A stretch of 64,000 bases of DNA, from the NCBI RefSeq assembly GCF_024758725.1, contig NZ_CP096972.1, positions 1,470,001 to 1,534,000 on the forward strand, written 5' to 3'. Position 1 is the first letter of the stretch, and the number at the start of each line of letters is the position of its first letter. The DNA comes from Sphingomonas sp. SUN039 (lineage in GTDB: Bacteria > Pseudomonadota > Alphaproteobacteria > Sphingomonadales > Sphingomonadaceae). Below the pieces are notes generated by a model. It made no database searches, was not told where the DNA came from, and saw nothing but the letters and a program-made list of their open reading frames with translations. Positions 1-8,994 of this stretch are shown one piece after another. A program made the translations under genes and the position numbers.

Positions 1-1
1 C

Positions 2-1159
2 TCGGCGGTGGTGATCGACTGCCTGACCGGCGAAATGCTCGCGATGGTGTCGGTCCCGTCCTACGACCCCAATGCATTCTCCGATGGCATCGGGCGGCGC
101 GAATATAAGGCGTTGGTCGACAACGACCATATCCCGCTGATGAACAAGACACTGCAGGGACTCTATCCGCCAGGCTCGACGGTCAAGCCGATGAACGGCC
201 TCGCGCTGCTCGAGGCCGGAATCAGTCCGACCGACCGGATCAGCTGTTCGGGATCGCTGCGCGTCGGTTCGGGCATTTTCCACTGCCACAAGCGACGCGG
301 GCACGGGCCGCTCGACCTCGAACAGGCGATCAAATACAGCTGCGATATCTATTTCTACGAGATGGTCCGCCGCCTTGGCTATGACCGCGTTGCGCCGATC
401 GCGCGCATGGTCGGCCTTGGCGAAAAATATGAATTGCCGTTTTCGACGCAGCGTTACGGCACCGTCCCCGACAGCGTGTGGAAAGAACGCAAGTACAAGC
501 AACCCTGGCTCGTTGCCGATTCGCTCAACGCGTCGATCGGGCAGGGATACGTGCTGGCCAACCCGCTGCAACTCGCGGTGATGGCAGCGCGGATTGCCTC
601 GGGCAAAGCGCTCGTGCCGCACCTGCTCAAAGGACAGAATAAAGGAAACGCGGCTGCCTTGCCGGTTTCTGCCGAGCATCTCGCGCATATTCACAAGGCG
701 ATGTGGGGTGTCGTCAACGGCGGCGGCACAGGGGGTGCCGCACGGCTGCAGATCCCCGGCATCTCGCTCGGGGCAAAAACGGGTACCGCGCAGGTCCGGC
801 GCATCACCATGGCCGAGCGCGGAACAGGCGTGCTCGGCAATTCGTCGCTGCCCTTCAAACTGCGCGATCATGCGCTGTTCGTGTGCTTCGCGCCGGTCGA
901 AGCGCCGCGCTATGCCGCTGCCATCGTGCTCGAACACGGCGGCCACACCGTCCGCAACCTCGACACACCGCTGACCGGCCGCGACATCATGACCTATTTG
1001 TTCGACCCCGATCTGGCGATGAAGAATCTGAACGATGTCGAGGCGAGCTGGGGCGGCGATATCGCGACGCGCATGGCAGCGGACGCCGCGACCGCAAACG
1101 CGCCGGAGCCTCTGCCGATGCCGGCAGACGCCAATGTCACCGGGGAGCTTCCCGATTGA
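2..1159 (+). CDS. mrdA: Penicillin-binding protein 2 (peptidoglycan transpeptidase), C-terminal part
   Basis: This is the class B PBP that cross-links peptidoglycan during lateral wall growth, working in the periplasm with RodA. Only the transpeptidase half lies in the window; the frame is open at the left edge. Three catalytic motifs are visible: SxxK as STVK (serine codon at 176-178), the SxN-type motif as SCD near 338-346, and KTG in GAKTGTAQV at 776-784. The tail is Ala/Pro-rich, as is common for alphaproteobacterial PBP2. The stop overlaps the TTG start of rodA (TTGA), so the two are translationally coupled. Family assignment is secure from motifs and the adjacent rodA; the N-terminal anchor and pedestal domain lie outside the window. 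Confidence 0.95.
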   Translation, partial: SAVVIDCLTGEMLAMVSVPSYDPNAFSDGIGRREYKALVDNDHIPLMNKTLQGLYPPGSTVKPMNGLALLEAGISPTDRISCSGSLRVGSGIFHCHKRRGHGPLDLEQAIKYSCDIYFYEMVRRLGYDRVAPIARMVGLGEKYELPFSTQRYGTVPDSVWKERKYKQPWLVADSLNASIGQGYVLANPLQLAVMAARIASGKALVPHLLKGQNKGNAAALPVSAEHLAHIHKAMWGVVNGGGTGGAARLQIPGISLGAKTGTAQVRRITMAERGTGVLGNSSLPFKLRDHALFVCFAPVEAPRYAAAIVLEHGGHTVRNLDTPLTGRDIMTYLFDPDLAMKNLNDVEASWGGDIATRMAADAATANAPEPLPMPADANVTGELPD

Positions 1160-2274
1160 GCGCGCAACCCGGCATCGTTCCTGCCCCGCTGCGGTCGCTG
1201 CCGTGGCGCGTGCTGTTGCTGATCCTCGCGATCACCGGCTTCGGGCTGGTCGTGCTTTATTCGGCGGCGGCGGGGCATGTCCGGCCCTGGGCATTCAGCA
1301 ACGGCACCAAGTTCGCTGCGTATCTTGTCATGGCGCTGGTGATGTCGCGCATGCGCGTCGATTTCTGGAAAGACATTGCCTGGCCGGGCTATGTCATCAT
1401 CCTCGGGCTGCTGGTCGTCGTCGAGCTGTTCGGCTTCGTCGGCGGGGGCAGCCAGCGCTGGCTCGACCTCGGGTTTATCAGGTTGCAACCCTCCGAATTG
1501 ATGAAGCTGATGATCGTGCTGGCGCTCGCCAAATTCTACGACCAGCTGCCCGCAGGCGAGATCAGGGGGTGGAACGCGCTGTGGCCGTCGGGCGTCGCGA
1601 TTGTCGTGCCCTTCGCGCTGGTCCTGCTCCAGCCCGACCTCGGCACCGGCCTGATGATCGCGCTGGGCGGCGTCGTCATCGTGTTTCTCGCAGGCGTCCC
1701 GATAAGGCTGTTCGTCGGCGCGGGTGCCGCCCTCGCCGCTGCCCTTCCGGTCGTCTGGATCGGCATGCACGACTACCAGCGCAACCGGGTGCTGATCTTC
1801 CTCAATCCGGAAAGCGACCCGCTCGGCACCGGCTATCACATCACCCAGTCGAAGATCGCAATCGGATCGGGCGGCATTTTCGGCAAAGGGTTCCTGCAAG
1901 GATCGCAATCGCACCTCAGCTATTTGCCCGAACCGCAAACCGATTTCGTCTTCGCCACCATGGCGGAGGAATGGGGCTTGCTCGGCGGGCTGTTCATCAT
2001 CGGCGCGTTCCTGATGCTGTTCCGCTGGGGCATGCGGGTGTCGAACCGTGCACCGTCACGCTTCGGCCAGTTGAGCGCCGCCGGGCTGACCGCGACGATA
2101 TTCTTTTACGTCGCGATCAACCTGTCGATGGTGATGGGCCTTGCCCCGGTCGTCGGTATCCCGCTGCCGCTGGTCAGCCATGGCGGCACCGCGATGCTGA
2201 CCGTGATGCTGTGCATCGGTATCCTCATGAGCATCGAGCGCGAGGGACGCTTGCGACGCAGCGGGTTCGACTGA
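1156..2274 (+). CDS. rodA: RodA, SEDS peptidoglycan glycosyltransferase
   Basis: RodA is the polytopic SEDS glycosyltransferase that polymerises lipid II with PBP2 in the elongasome. The 372-residue product has about ten hydrophobic helices. It carries SEDS hallmarks: LQPDLGTGL (catalytic Asp loop), an extracellular segment with QRNRVLIFLNPESDPLGTGYH, and a C-terminal VGIPLPLVSHGGTAML block. The start chosen is TTG at 1156, which overlaps the mrdA stop in a TTGA coupling; in-frame codons upstream lie inside mrdA. Gene order mrdA-rodA is the classical rod-shape arrangement. Confidence 0.95.
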   Translation: MSAQPGIVPAPLRSLPWRVLLLILAITGFGLVVLYSAAAGHVRPWAFSNGTKFAAYLVMALVMSRMRVDFWKDIAWPGYVIILGLLVVVELFGFVGGGSQRWLDLGFIRLQPSELMKLMIVLALAKFYDQLPAGEIRGWNALWPSGVAIVVPFALVLLQPDLGTGLMIALGGVVIVFLAGVPIRLFVGAGAALAAALPVVWIGMHDYQRNRVLIFLNPESDPLGTGYHITQSKIAIGSGGIFGKGFLQGSQSHLSYLPEPQTDFVFATMAEEWGLLGGLFIIGAFLMLFRWGMRVSNRAPSRFGQLSAAGLTATIFFYVAINLSMVMGLAPVVGIPLPLVSHGGTAMLTVMLCIGILMSIEREGRLRRSGFD

Positions 2275-2314
2275 GGGCGTTGCCTCGCATGGCTGCGCCG
2301 ACTAGGTGCACCGG

Positions 2315-3265
2315 ATGATCGACTATCTCGAGTTCGAGAAGCCCGTCGCGGCGCTCGCCCGCAGCGCCGAGGAACTTCGCGCCACCGACACCCCCGAAGC
2401 CGCCGCCGAGGCCGCACGGCTCGACACCCGCGCGGCCAAGATGATCGCGGACCTTTATGCCAAGCTGACGCCGTGGCAGCGCACCCAGGTCGCCCGCCAT
2501 CCGCAGCGCCCACGCTTCTCGGCGTACCGCAACGCCATCGCCGACGACTGGATGCCGCTGTCGGGCGACCGCGCCTTTGCCGACGATCCCGCAATCGTCG
2601 GCGGTTTTGCCTCAATCGGCGGCCGGCGGGTCGTGCTGATCGGCCATGAAAAGGGCCATGACACCACCAGCCGCCTGACCCATAATTTCGGCATGGGTCG
2701 CCCCGAGGGATATCGCAAGGCGATCCGGCTGATGGAACTGGCAGGCAAATTCGGCCTGCCTGTGGTCACATTGGTCGACACCGCCGGCGCCTTTCCCGGC
2801 ATCGACGCCGAAGCGCGCGGGCAAGCCGAGGCGATTGCGCGCGCGACCGAGGCGTGCCTCGCCCTGCCCGTCCCGATGATTGCCGCCATCGTCGGCGAGG
2901 GCGGCAGCGGCGGCGCGGTGGCACTGGCTGCCGCGAACCGCATCCTGATGTTCGAGAACGCGATCTATTCGGTGATCAGTCCCGAAGGCTGCGCGAGTAT
3001 TTTGTGGCGCGCCGACGGGTCGACCACCAACCAAGCCGCGCTTGCCGCCGAAGCGATGAAAGTGACGGCGCAGGATCTGCTGCGCCTCGGCGTCATCGAC
3101 CGTATCGTTGCCGAGCCGACCGGCGGCGCACACCGCGCGCCCGAGGCGGCGGCATCGGCGCTGAAGGCGGCCATCGGCGAAGAACTGGCCGAGCTGTCGA
3201 AGGAAACGCCCGCCGCGCTGCAAGCCGCCCGTCGCCGCAAATTCCTGTCGATGGGTGCGCTCTAA
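2315..3265 (+). CDS. accA: Acetyl-CoA carboxylase carboxyltransferase subunit alpha
   Basis: AccA, with AccD, transfers the carboxyl group from carboxybiotin to acetyl-CoA, the first committed step of fatty acid synthesis in the cytosol. The product (316 aa from ATG 2315) starts MIDYLEFEKPVAAL, typical for AccA, and has the crotonase-like core with IGHEKGHDTTSR, DTAGAFPG and GEGGSGGA oxyanion/CoA segments. A GTG nine bases upstream (2306) is an alternative start. It lies 40 bases after rodA and may be co-transcribed. accD is not in the window. Confidence 0.96.
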   Translation: MIDYLEFEKPVAALARSAEELRATDTPEAAAEAARLDTRAAKMIADLYAKLTPWQRTQVARHPQRPRFSAYRNAIADDWMPLSGDRAFADDPAIVGGFASIGGRRVVLIGHEKGHDTTSRLTHNFGMGRPEGYRKAIRLMELAGKFGLPVVTLVDTAGAFPGIDAEARGQAEAIARATEACLALPVPMIAAIVGEGGSGGAVALAAANRILMFENAIYSVISPEGCASILWRADGSTTNQAALAAEAMKVTAQDLLRLGVIDRIVAEPTGGAHRAPEAAASALKAAIGEELAELSKETPAALQAARRRKFLSMGAL

Positions 3266-3341
3266 ACACCTTGCGCGCGCAAAAGGGCAATGCTAACGGC
3301 GCGCCTCTTCGCAGGAACGCCCATGCGGCGCGCGGCGATAC

Positions 3342-3417
<76 letters not shown>

Positions 3418-3433
3418 CCGCGCAGGTCGCGGT

Positions 3434-3452
3434 GGTTTTGCAAAGCAAAACC
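3434..3452 (+). terminator. Hairpin just downstream of tRNA-Lys
   Basis: GGTTTTG-CAAAG-CAAAACC forms a strong short hairpin 17 nt after the tRNA. It lacks an immediate T-run, so it may be a processing or weak termination signal rather than a canonical terminator. Confidence 0.45.
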
Positions 3453-3461
3453 TCAGACGAC

Positions 3462-3526
3462 CAAGCGCGGACGGCCTTGCGAAGCCAAGGACCGACGCGC
3501 GGCTTTGCCGCGACGCACCTTTTTTT
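3462..3526. repeat. Intergenic repeat, copy 1, with terminator-like hairpin
   Basis: This ~65-bp segment closely matches 32971-33037. Shared blocks are CAAGCnCGGACGGCCTT, an AAGGACCGACG block and GCGGCTTTGCCGCG. The hairpin CGCGGC-TTT-GCCGCG (3498-3512) is followed after seven bases by seven T residues (3520-3526), so it could end transcription from tRNA-Lys. The convergent dehydrogenase gene ends at 3551. The origin of the repeat is unknown; both copies lie in intergenic DNA near tRNA genes. Confidence 0.6.
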
Positions 3527-3550
3527 CCGTAGCGCCGCGACGCAGCCCGC

Positions 3551-4585
3551 CTAACCCCGCCCGATCAGCCCTTGCGCCATCCGGTCCGCCACCTGAGCAG
3601 GTGTTTCGCCGGTTGTGGCGCTCTCTGCCCATACTGCCTCCAGCCGGTCGGGGATGCCCGCGATGCGCGCCTCGACCTCGGCATCGCCGCCCTGCCCCAT
3701 ATGGCGTAGCACGTTGATGATGCCGCCGGCATTGATGACGTAATCGGGCGCGTACAGGATGCCACGCGCGGCAAGCTGTGCCCCTTGCGCCTCGGTCGCC
3801 AGCTGGTTGTTCGCACCGCCCGCCACAGCGGCCACGCGCAGCGCGGCAATGCTGTCCGGCGTCAGGATTGCGCCCAGCGCGCACGGGCTCAGCACATCGG
3901 CGTCGAGCGACATGATTGCATCGACGGGAGCAACCGCTGCCCCGAGTTCGCCCGCCAGTGCCGCGGCGCGCGCGCCATCGACATCGGCAAGCGTCAACCG
4001 CGCACCATCCGCCGCGAGCAGACGCACCAGGCCCCCGCCGACGCTGCCGACACCCTGCACGGCGATATGGACGCCGCGCACGCTGTCGCGACCGAGCGCA
4101 CGCCGTACGGCGGCACAGACGCCGAGATAGACGCCCTTCGCGGTCGAGGGGCCGGGATCGCCGCCCAGGCCCGGCAGGCCCGCGACATGGCGGGTCACCT
4201 GCGAGAGCGCGACCATATCGGCCTCGCTCATCCCGACATCCTGCGCAGTGATGTAGCGCCCGCCAAGACTGTCGACCGCGCGCGCAAAGGCGGCGAGCAG
4301 GTCGGGCGTCTTGGTGCGGTCGGCATCGGCGAGGATCACCGCCTTGCCACCGCCCGCGGGCAGGCCCGCCATCGCGTTCTTGTAGCTCATCCCGCGCGAC
4401 AGGCGCAGCGCGTCGGTGACGGCGTCATTGCTGTCGGCATAGTGCCAGAACCGCGTGCCGCCCGCTGCCGGACCCAACGCGGTCGAATGAACGGCAATGA
4501 TCGCGGTCATGCCGGTCGGGCGGTCGTGGAACAGATGGACGCCCTCATGCGCGTCGAAATCGGGGAGGTCGTAGGCGGCGGGCAT
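3551..4585 (-). CDS. Glu/Leu/Phe/Val dehydrogenase family protein (leucine-dehydrogenase-like)
   Basis: This enzyme family oxidatively deaminates branched-chain or aromatic amino acids with NAD+, giving 2-oxo acids and ammonia. The ~344-residue product shows the dimerisation domain with LGPAAGGTRFW and the catalytic-lysine loop GMSYKNAMAGLPAGGGKAVI. Later come the conserved TAQDVGMSEADM region and a Rossmann GVGSVGGGLVRLL. Length matches leucine dehydrogenase rather than hexameric glutamate dehydrogenase. I chose ATG 4585 (MPAAYDLPDF); an in-frame ATG at 4615 would add ten residues. Neither has a strong Shine-Dalgarno. It converges on tRNA-Lys. Exact substrate cannot be told. Confidence 0.85.
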   Translation of the reverse strand: MPAAYDLPDFDAHEGVHLFHDRPTGMTAIIAVHSTALGPAAGGTRFWHYADSNDAVTDALRLSRGMSYKNAMAGLPAGGGKAVILADADRTKTPDLLAAFARAVDSLGGRYITAQDVGMSEADMVALSQVTRHVAGLPGLGGDPGPSTAKGVYLGVCAAVRRALGRDSVRGVHIAVQGVGSVGGGLVRLLAADGARLTLADVDGARAAALAGELGAAVAPVDAIMSLDADVLSPCALGAILTPDSIAALRVAAVAGGANNQLATEAQGAQLAARGILYAPDYVINAGGIINVLRHMGQGGDAEVEARIAGIPDRLEAVWAESATTGETPAQVADRMAQGLIGRG

Positions 4586-4660
4586 GGCAGGTCTCGACAG
4601 AAAGTTACGCAACATCGTTAGAAAATTACGTCTGCCGAGTCACGGAAAAAGCGGGGGCGC

Positions 4661-4738
4661 TGGGGCGATCGACGGGGATTGAACCCGCAACCTCCGGTAC
4701 CACAAACCGGCGCTCTAACCAATTGAGCTACGACCGCC
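4661..4738 (-). tRNA. tRNA-His (anticodon GTG)
   Basis: Read on the minus strand, the anticodon stem-loop is CCGGT-TTGTGGT-ACCGG, giving GTG. An extra 5' G (G-1, position 4738) sits opposite discriminator C, the tRNA-His identity feature. CCA is encoded (TGG at 4661-4663 on the plus strand). Confidence 0.97.
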
Positions 4739-4817
4739 ATATCCGCATCGATTGCGGTAGAGCGCGCGACGCCCCTACGCGCGGTGCCCTTGAAACGTCA
4801 AGTCGCGAGGCGACCGG

Positions 4818-5513
4818 TCATAGCGCCCCCGAGACGCGAACGGTATAGCCGCCCGGTCCTGCGACGAAACCCGACGACAAAAGCTTGGCCATCAGCACCG
4901 GGTCGGTCGTCCGGATCGACAGATCGGCGCGCCATGCCCCCTTTTCGGCGATACGCAGGTCGATCCGCTCCATGCCCGACTGACCGACAAGCGGCAGCAG
5001 CAGCATCGCCCCGTCGCACCGCACCGCCCCGCTCATCCCGCCGGGCAGCGCGAGTCCGCCGACATCGCCTGCGATTTCGGCCCGGATGCGTCCGCGCGCC
5101 AGGGCACAACGCCCGTCGCGGAAAGAAGTTGTCACCCCGTCGAGATTGAGGCGTGCCAGCGGCAACGGGCGCAGGCGTCCGGCGAGATCGAGGACACCCC
5201 TTGCCTCGGCGATGCCGACACTGCCCGACGACGCCACCAAAGTGCCACGCAATCCGGATGCCGAAAAACCCAGCCGTGCCTCGCCGACCAGCAGCGGCAG
5301 GACGCGGAGGGCCACATGCATGTCGCCCAGCGGCAGTCCGGCGACGTCGACTTCGCGCAGCATCCCGCGCCACACGCTGCCCTCGGCGCGTTTTGCGGCG
5401 ATGCCGCTTTCGTCGGGCAAGGCCAGCGGCAGCACGACCGCGAGCGGCAGCGAGACCAGCGCGATCAGCGCTGCGGCCGCACCGCCCACGATCCAGCGTT
5501 GCCGTTTAGTCAC
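4818..5513 (-). CDS. gspN: Type II secretion system protein N
   Basis: GspN is an accessory inner-membrane protein of some T2SS. The 231-residue product begins with GTG (5513), overlapping the gspM stop as GTGA. It has one N-terminal transmembrane segment (about residues 8-33) followed by a periplasmic beta-rich domain with VWRGML and LPLGDMHV, typical of GspN. It is the last gene of the gspC-N run; tRNA-His follows downstream. GspN is absent from many T2SS, so its role is probably accessory. Confidence 0.82.
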   Translation of the reverse strand: MTKRQRWIVGGAAAALIALVSLPLAVVLPLALPDESGIAAKRAEGSVWRGMLREVDVAGLPLGDMHVALRVLPLLVGEARLGFSASGLRGTLVASSGSVGIAEARGVLDLAGRLRPLPLARLNLDGVTTSFRDGRCALARGRIRAEIAGDVGGLALPGGMSGAVRCDGAMLLLPLVGQSGMERIDLRIAEKGAWRADLSIRTTDPVLMAKLLSSGFVAGPGGYTVRVSGAL

Positions 5514-5989
5514 CGCGCCCGCACCCTGAGCGTCCCTTCGACGGCGAGCGTGGCATCGCTGTTCGTCCGCAGCGTGATCCGCTCGACGATGACCCCCTGA
5601 CGCGCGAGCTGGGCCAGCCACCCGAACAATGCCGGTCCCCGCGCGGTCGAAATGCCGATGTTCACCCGGTCGGGTGCGACCGGATCGAGCCGCGACAGGG
5701 TAAAGCCGGCCGCCTCTGCCGTCGTGCCGACCGCAAGCGGCAGCGGCGACGACAATGCCGGTGCCGGGGTCAGGCGCGACAGGCGGACACGGTCGGCGAC
5801 AGCGGCAACCCTGCCTGCCGCCAGCGTGGCCGCTTCGAGCCGTGCCTCGGCCTGCGCGCGCGCATTGTCGATGGGACGAATGACGATCAACCAGAACAGC
5901 AGGAGCGCGATCAGGGTCCCCATGACGGCGAGCAGCATCCGCTCGCGCTCGCTGCGTCCCGACCACCAGAGGAGGGCCTGTGCGATCAT
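5510..5989 (-). CDS. gspM: Type II secretion system protein M
   Basis: GspM is the bitopic assembly-platform protein that binds GspL and GspC. The 159-residue product has a short cytoplasmic N-terminus with WWSGRSERER, one hydrophobic helix (about residues 20-40) and a periplasmic coiled-coil/ferredoxin-like domain ending LAVEGTLRVRAR. ATG 5989 overlaps the gspL stop in an ATGA junction. Size and position between gspL and gspN fit the family well. Confidence 0.88.
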   Translation of the reverse strand: MIAQALLWWSGRSERERMLLAVMGTLIALLLFWLIVIRPIDNARAQAEARLEAATLAAGRVAAVADRVRLSRLTPAPALSSPLPLAVGTTAEAAGFTLSRLDPVAPDRVNIGISTARGPALFGWLAQLARQGVIVERITLRTNSDATLAVEGTLRVRAR

Positions 5990-7065
5990 CGCGCACGCAC
6001 CGTGATGTCGCGGTAGGGACGCCCCTGGTTGCCGACGACCGGGCCGGGGACGACCTGGAGTCCGCTCGCCGCCAGCCGGGCTTCGACCGCGCCAAGGTCG
6101 GTCGCGCTGGTTGCGCGCACCGTGGCACGCAAGCCACCCTCTCCGTCGAAAACCATCGAGCCCAGCTCGACACCGGGCGTAGCGTTGACTGCCGCGCCGA
6201 CGGCAGCGGCCAGCGACTCGAACCCGCCACCGGCCCCCTGCATCGCGGCCAGCCGCGCCTCGGACTGGAGCACAGCATCGGTGACGGTCGTGCCGGGGGG
6301 CAGCACGGCGGTGGCCTGCGCCAGCGTTTCGGCTTCAAGCGCCGAGGCGCGCGCATTGAGGCGGACGATGGTTACGAGCTGCGTTGTGAGCACCAGCACG
6401 CCGATGATGAGCGCCATCAGGGCATAGCGGCGCAGACGTGCCATATCGACCGGCCAGCGGCGGCGTTTGGCGAACAGGCCATGCCGCAGATCGGCCTCGG
6501 GAAATTCGACAGCAGCGACGAGACCTGCTTCGAGCGCGGGACGATCGAGCGTTTCAAGCGGATCATCGCCGGTGAGCAAGGGTGTCAACACCGGATCGTC
6601 GGCAAAGGCCGTGTCGGTGCCGCGCACGACCGCTTCGGTGCCTAGATCGCCGCGCACGAAACCGGTTTCGGGGCGCGCCAGCAGCAGGGGCGCGGCAATC
6701 AGGTGTTCGGGATCGAAGCCCGCTTCGGCAAGCGCCGCCAGATAGGCTTTCAGGTGGGCCGCAGGCACACCGACCGCAAGTCGATGCCCCTCGGTATCCG
6801 CCGCACCGACCGCGACATGCAGCGCCTCGGGCGGCAACATGCTGACATCGGCGAGCGCGATCCGGGCCGCGCCTTGCGCTTGAAGGTCGGCGAGATCGGG
6901 CAGATCGACAGTGCGGACGATGACGTCGGCGGCGGGGACGATAGCGACGCTGCGTTCGGCGTCGGTTTGCGGCAGGGCGTCGGCCAGCATCTCGCCGCGC
7001 GCCAGAATATCGCCCGCGACGATCCGCAGCCAGCGTCCGTCGGCAAAGACGACCAGCGTGCTCAT
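5986..7065 (-). CDS. gspL: Type II secretion system protein L
   Basis: GspL links the cytoplasmic ATPase GspE to the inner-membrane platform. The 359-residue product has an actin-like N-terminal cytoplasmic domain (about 1-225), one transmembrane helix (about 238-258, ALMALIIGVLVL) and a periplasmic ferredoxin-like domain. The cytoplasmic domain is low in charge and Ala/Leu-rich, like other alphaproteobacterial GspL. ATG 7065 overlaps the gspK stop (ATGA). Assignment rests on architecture plus operon position. Confidence 0.88.
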   Translation of the reverse strand: MSTLVVFADGRWLRIVAGDILARGEMLADALPQTDAERSVAIVPAADVIVRTVDLPDLADLQAQGAARIALADVSMLPPEALHVAVGAADTEGHRLAVGVPAAHLKAYLAALAEAGFDPEHLIAAPLLLARPETGFVRGDLGTEAVVRGTDTAFADDPVLTPLLTGDDPLETLDRPALEAGLVAAVEFPEADLRHGLFAKRRRWPVDMARLRRYALMALIIGVLVLTTQLVTIVRLNARASALEAETLAQATAVLPPGTTVTDAVLQSEARLAAMQGAGGGFESLAAAVGAAVNATPGVELGSMVFDGEGGLRATVRATSATDLGAVEARLAASGLQVVPGPVVGNQGRPYRDITVRAR

Positions 7066-8042
7066 GACGGTTCGCCATAGCTGCGCCGCGCGATTTTGGC
7101 AGGCTTGAGCGCCGCATCGATCAGCGCATGTTCCTCGAGGTCTGCACCCTCCAGCTCGACCATCAGGGTAAGATCGAACCAGCGTGTCGCGAGCTTCACC
7201 TGGCCCCGCCCGCCATCAGCTGCGCTGGCGGCGAGTTGCGGCAGGCTCCAGAACGTCGCGAGCGAGTCCCACCCCGCTTCGGGCCGCGCCTCGACCACGG
7301 CGGCGGCGCGCGCGGTGTCGAGCGTCGGCACCACTGCCGCCAGCAACGGTGCCTGTTCGCGGCGAAGCGTATTGACGTTGATGGTGGTCAGATCGGTCAC
7401 CGGCAGGGCACAGACATAGGGACGAAGCCGCGCATAGAGCGCGGGCGTGACCCCGGCAACCGCGCGCCACTCGCTGGTATCGGCCATCAGAGTGTTGGCC
7501 GGGAGATAGGCGACACGCGCATTGGCATAGGCCGCGTCCTCGGCCCCGCCCGCCAGTGGTATGGCGTCGCTGTCGATCCAGTCGGCGGTCGCATCGGCAA
7601 GGCTGTCGGCATCGCGGCCGGGCACGTCGAGCAGAGTCATCAGTCGGGCGAACTGGGTGACGGCAAAGGGCCGCACGGTCAGTACCCCGTCCTGCGCCTT
7701 GTCGACCAGCGAATTGAGGTTGAAGCAATTGCCGCCGTCATCGATCCGCGCGAGGGCGGTGCCGCCGTCGATGGGGAAATTGGTCGGCTGGCCGGCCCAG
7801 TTCCCGGCAAGCGTGGTCTTTGCCGCGTCGCGCTGGATCAGATCGCCGATGCGGTAACGCGCGACGGTTTCCGCCGCCATCGCATAGGCGCGCGCCTGTT
7901 CGATGCCCCCGCCATTGGCGGTCAGCCGCGTGCCAATCTTCAGCCGTTCGAGTGCGGCAGCAGCAAGCACGGCCATGACCGCCACGATCAGCAGGACGGT
8001 GAGGAGTGCCGCGCCCTCTTCATGATCGGGGGGGCGTCTCAC
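7062..8042 (-). CDS. gspK: Type II secretion system minor pseudopilin K
   Basis: GspK caps the pseudopilus tip with GspI and GspJ. The 326-residue product starts at GTG 8042, overlapping the gspJ stop (GTGA). After a short leader (RRPPDHEEG) comes the pseudopilin hydrophobic helix AALLTVLLIVAVMAVLAAAA. As typical for GspK, the cleavage-site region lacks the standard E+5. The large alpha domain (DGGNCFNLNSLV, ADWIDSD, LNVN-like TINVNTLRREQAP) is the family signature. The prepilin peptidase that would process it is at 48948-49682. Confidence 0.93.
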   Translation of the reverse strand: MRRPPDHEEGAALLTVLLIVAVMAVLAAAALERLKIGTRLTANGGGIEQARAYAMAAETVARYRIGDLIQRDAAKTTLAGNWAGQPTNFPIDGGTALARIDDGGNCFNLNSLVDKAQDGVLTVRPFAVTQFARLMTLLDVPGRDADSLADATADWIDSDAIPLAGGAEDAAYANARVAYLPANTLMADTSEWRAVAGVTPALYARLRPYVCALPVTDLTTINVNTLRREQAPLLAAVVPTLDTARAAAVVEARPEAGWDSLATFWSLPQLAASAADGGRGQVKLATRWFDLTLMVELEGADLEEHALIDAALKPAKIARRSYGEPS

Positions 8043-8638
8043 GGGTAAGCGGGTCCGGTCACGAAAGCCAAAACGAGCGGCGGCTCGCCGGTGCGCTTCA
8101 CCGTCATTTCGACAGCAGCAGGCAGCGTATCGAGCAGTGGATCGTCCCAGCGCGGCCGCCATTCGCCGCGCCGGTCGCGGTAGCGCATCGTCAGTTGCTC
8201 GACCCGGTCGGCAAGGACGATCCCGGCAGGTGCTGCGCTGCCGTCGACCATCGGATAGGCGGTGCGGGTCAGGCGGCCCTCGTTCAGCGTCACGTCGACG
8301 CGCTGGATGCCCGCGCGCGCCGCACCGTCGGGATTGGTCCAGCCGCCCCTGACATAGCCGAGGACAAGGGGGTTGCTGCGCCCGTCATTGCCGGTGAAGG
8401 CGCGCACCGGTTGTCCATCAGGCGCACGGGCAATGCGGGGCAGCGCTTGGGCAAGGTCGTTCGCCATCAAGGTCGAGAAGCGCCGCAAGTCGGCCGTATC
8501 CTCGAGCCGCTGCGTCGCCGCCGCCTGCGCGCGGACGCCGAAGCTGAGCAGCGAAACGCCCGCAGTTGCGAGCATCGCAAAGATGAACAGCGCGACCATC
8601 AGTTCGATCAGGGTGAAGCCCGCGTCGCCCCGCTTCAC
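8039..8638 (-). CDS. gspJ: Type II secretion system minor pseudopilin J
   Basis: GspJ is a tip pseudopilin. The 199-residue product starts at GTG 8638, overlapping gspI (GTGA). The class III leader VKRGDAG precedes FTLIELMVALFIFAML, with cleavage expected between G and F. The C-terminal domain carries GWTNPDG and YRDRRGEWRPRWDD, typical of GspJ. Confidence 0.93.
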   Translation of the reverse strand: MKRGDAGFTLIELMVALFIFAMLATAGVSLLSFGVRAQAAATQRLEDTADLRRFSTLMANDLAQALPRIARAPDGQPVRAFTGNDGRSNPLVLGYVRGGWTNPDGAARAGIQRVDVTLNEGRLTRTAYPMVDGSAAPAGIVLADRVEQLTMRYRDRRGEWRPRWDDPLLDTLPAAVEMTVKRTGEPPLVLAFVTGPAYP

Positions 8639-8994
8639 TGCACGGCCCTCGCCAGCGAGAGTCGCGTCATCGGGCGGCCCGCTGCATCGGTCACCGCGAG
8701 ATCGATCCGCACGATGCGGACGTCGTCGGTACGCTTGGTCTCGCGGGTCCAGCGCCATGTCACGCCCGCATTCGTCACCTCGCCGGCATCGGTCCCGAAC
8801 GCGGGTGGGCGCGGATCGGTGAGCAGGTTCACCGCCAGATTGCGCGCCACGATCTGCGCGACCGTCGTGTCGGCCAGCCGCTGCGTGCTGAACAATGTTG
8901 CACCTTCAAGCCGCAGCAATGCGAGTGCAGCGAGGCTGAAGATCGCGAGCGCGACCAGCATTTCGATAAGCGTAAAACCGTTTTTACGTGACAC
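8635..8994 (-). CDS. gspI: Type II secretion system minor pseudopilin I
   Basis: GspI nucleates the minor pseudopilin tip complex. The 119-residue product starts at GTG 8994, chosen because a GGAG Shine-Dalgarno lies six bases upstream, inside the end of gspH; the genes overlap by 11 bases. Leader VSRKNG is followed by FTLIEMLVALAIFSLAAL. A conserved TxVAQIVARNLA segment and WRWTRE follow, as in the family. Confidence 0.92.
   Translation of the reverse strand: MSRKNGFTLIEMLVALAIFSLAALALLRLEGATLFSTQRLADTTVAQIVARNLAVNLLTDPRPPAFGTDAGEVTNAGVTWRWTRETKRTDDVRIVRIDLAVTDAAGRPMTRLSLARAVQ

Noticed and set aside
4818-6356. 512-residue frame covering gspN and reading through gspM and gspL
   Set aside because: Only the last 231 codons, from GTG 5513, resemble GspN; the upstream part is out of frame with real gspM/gspL.
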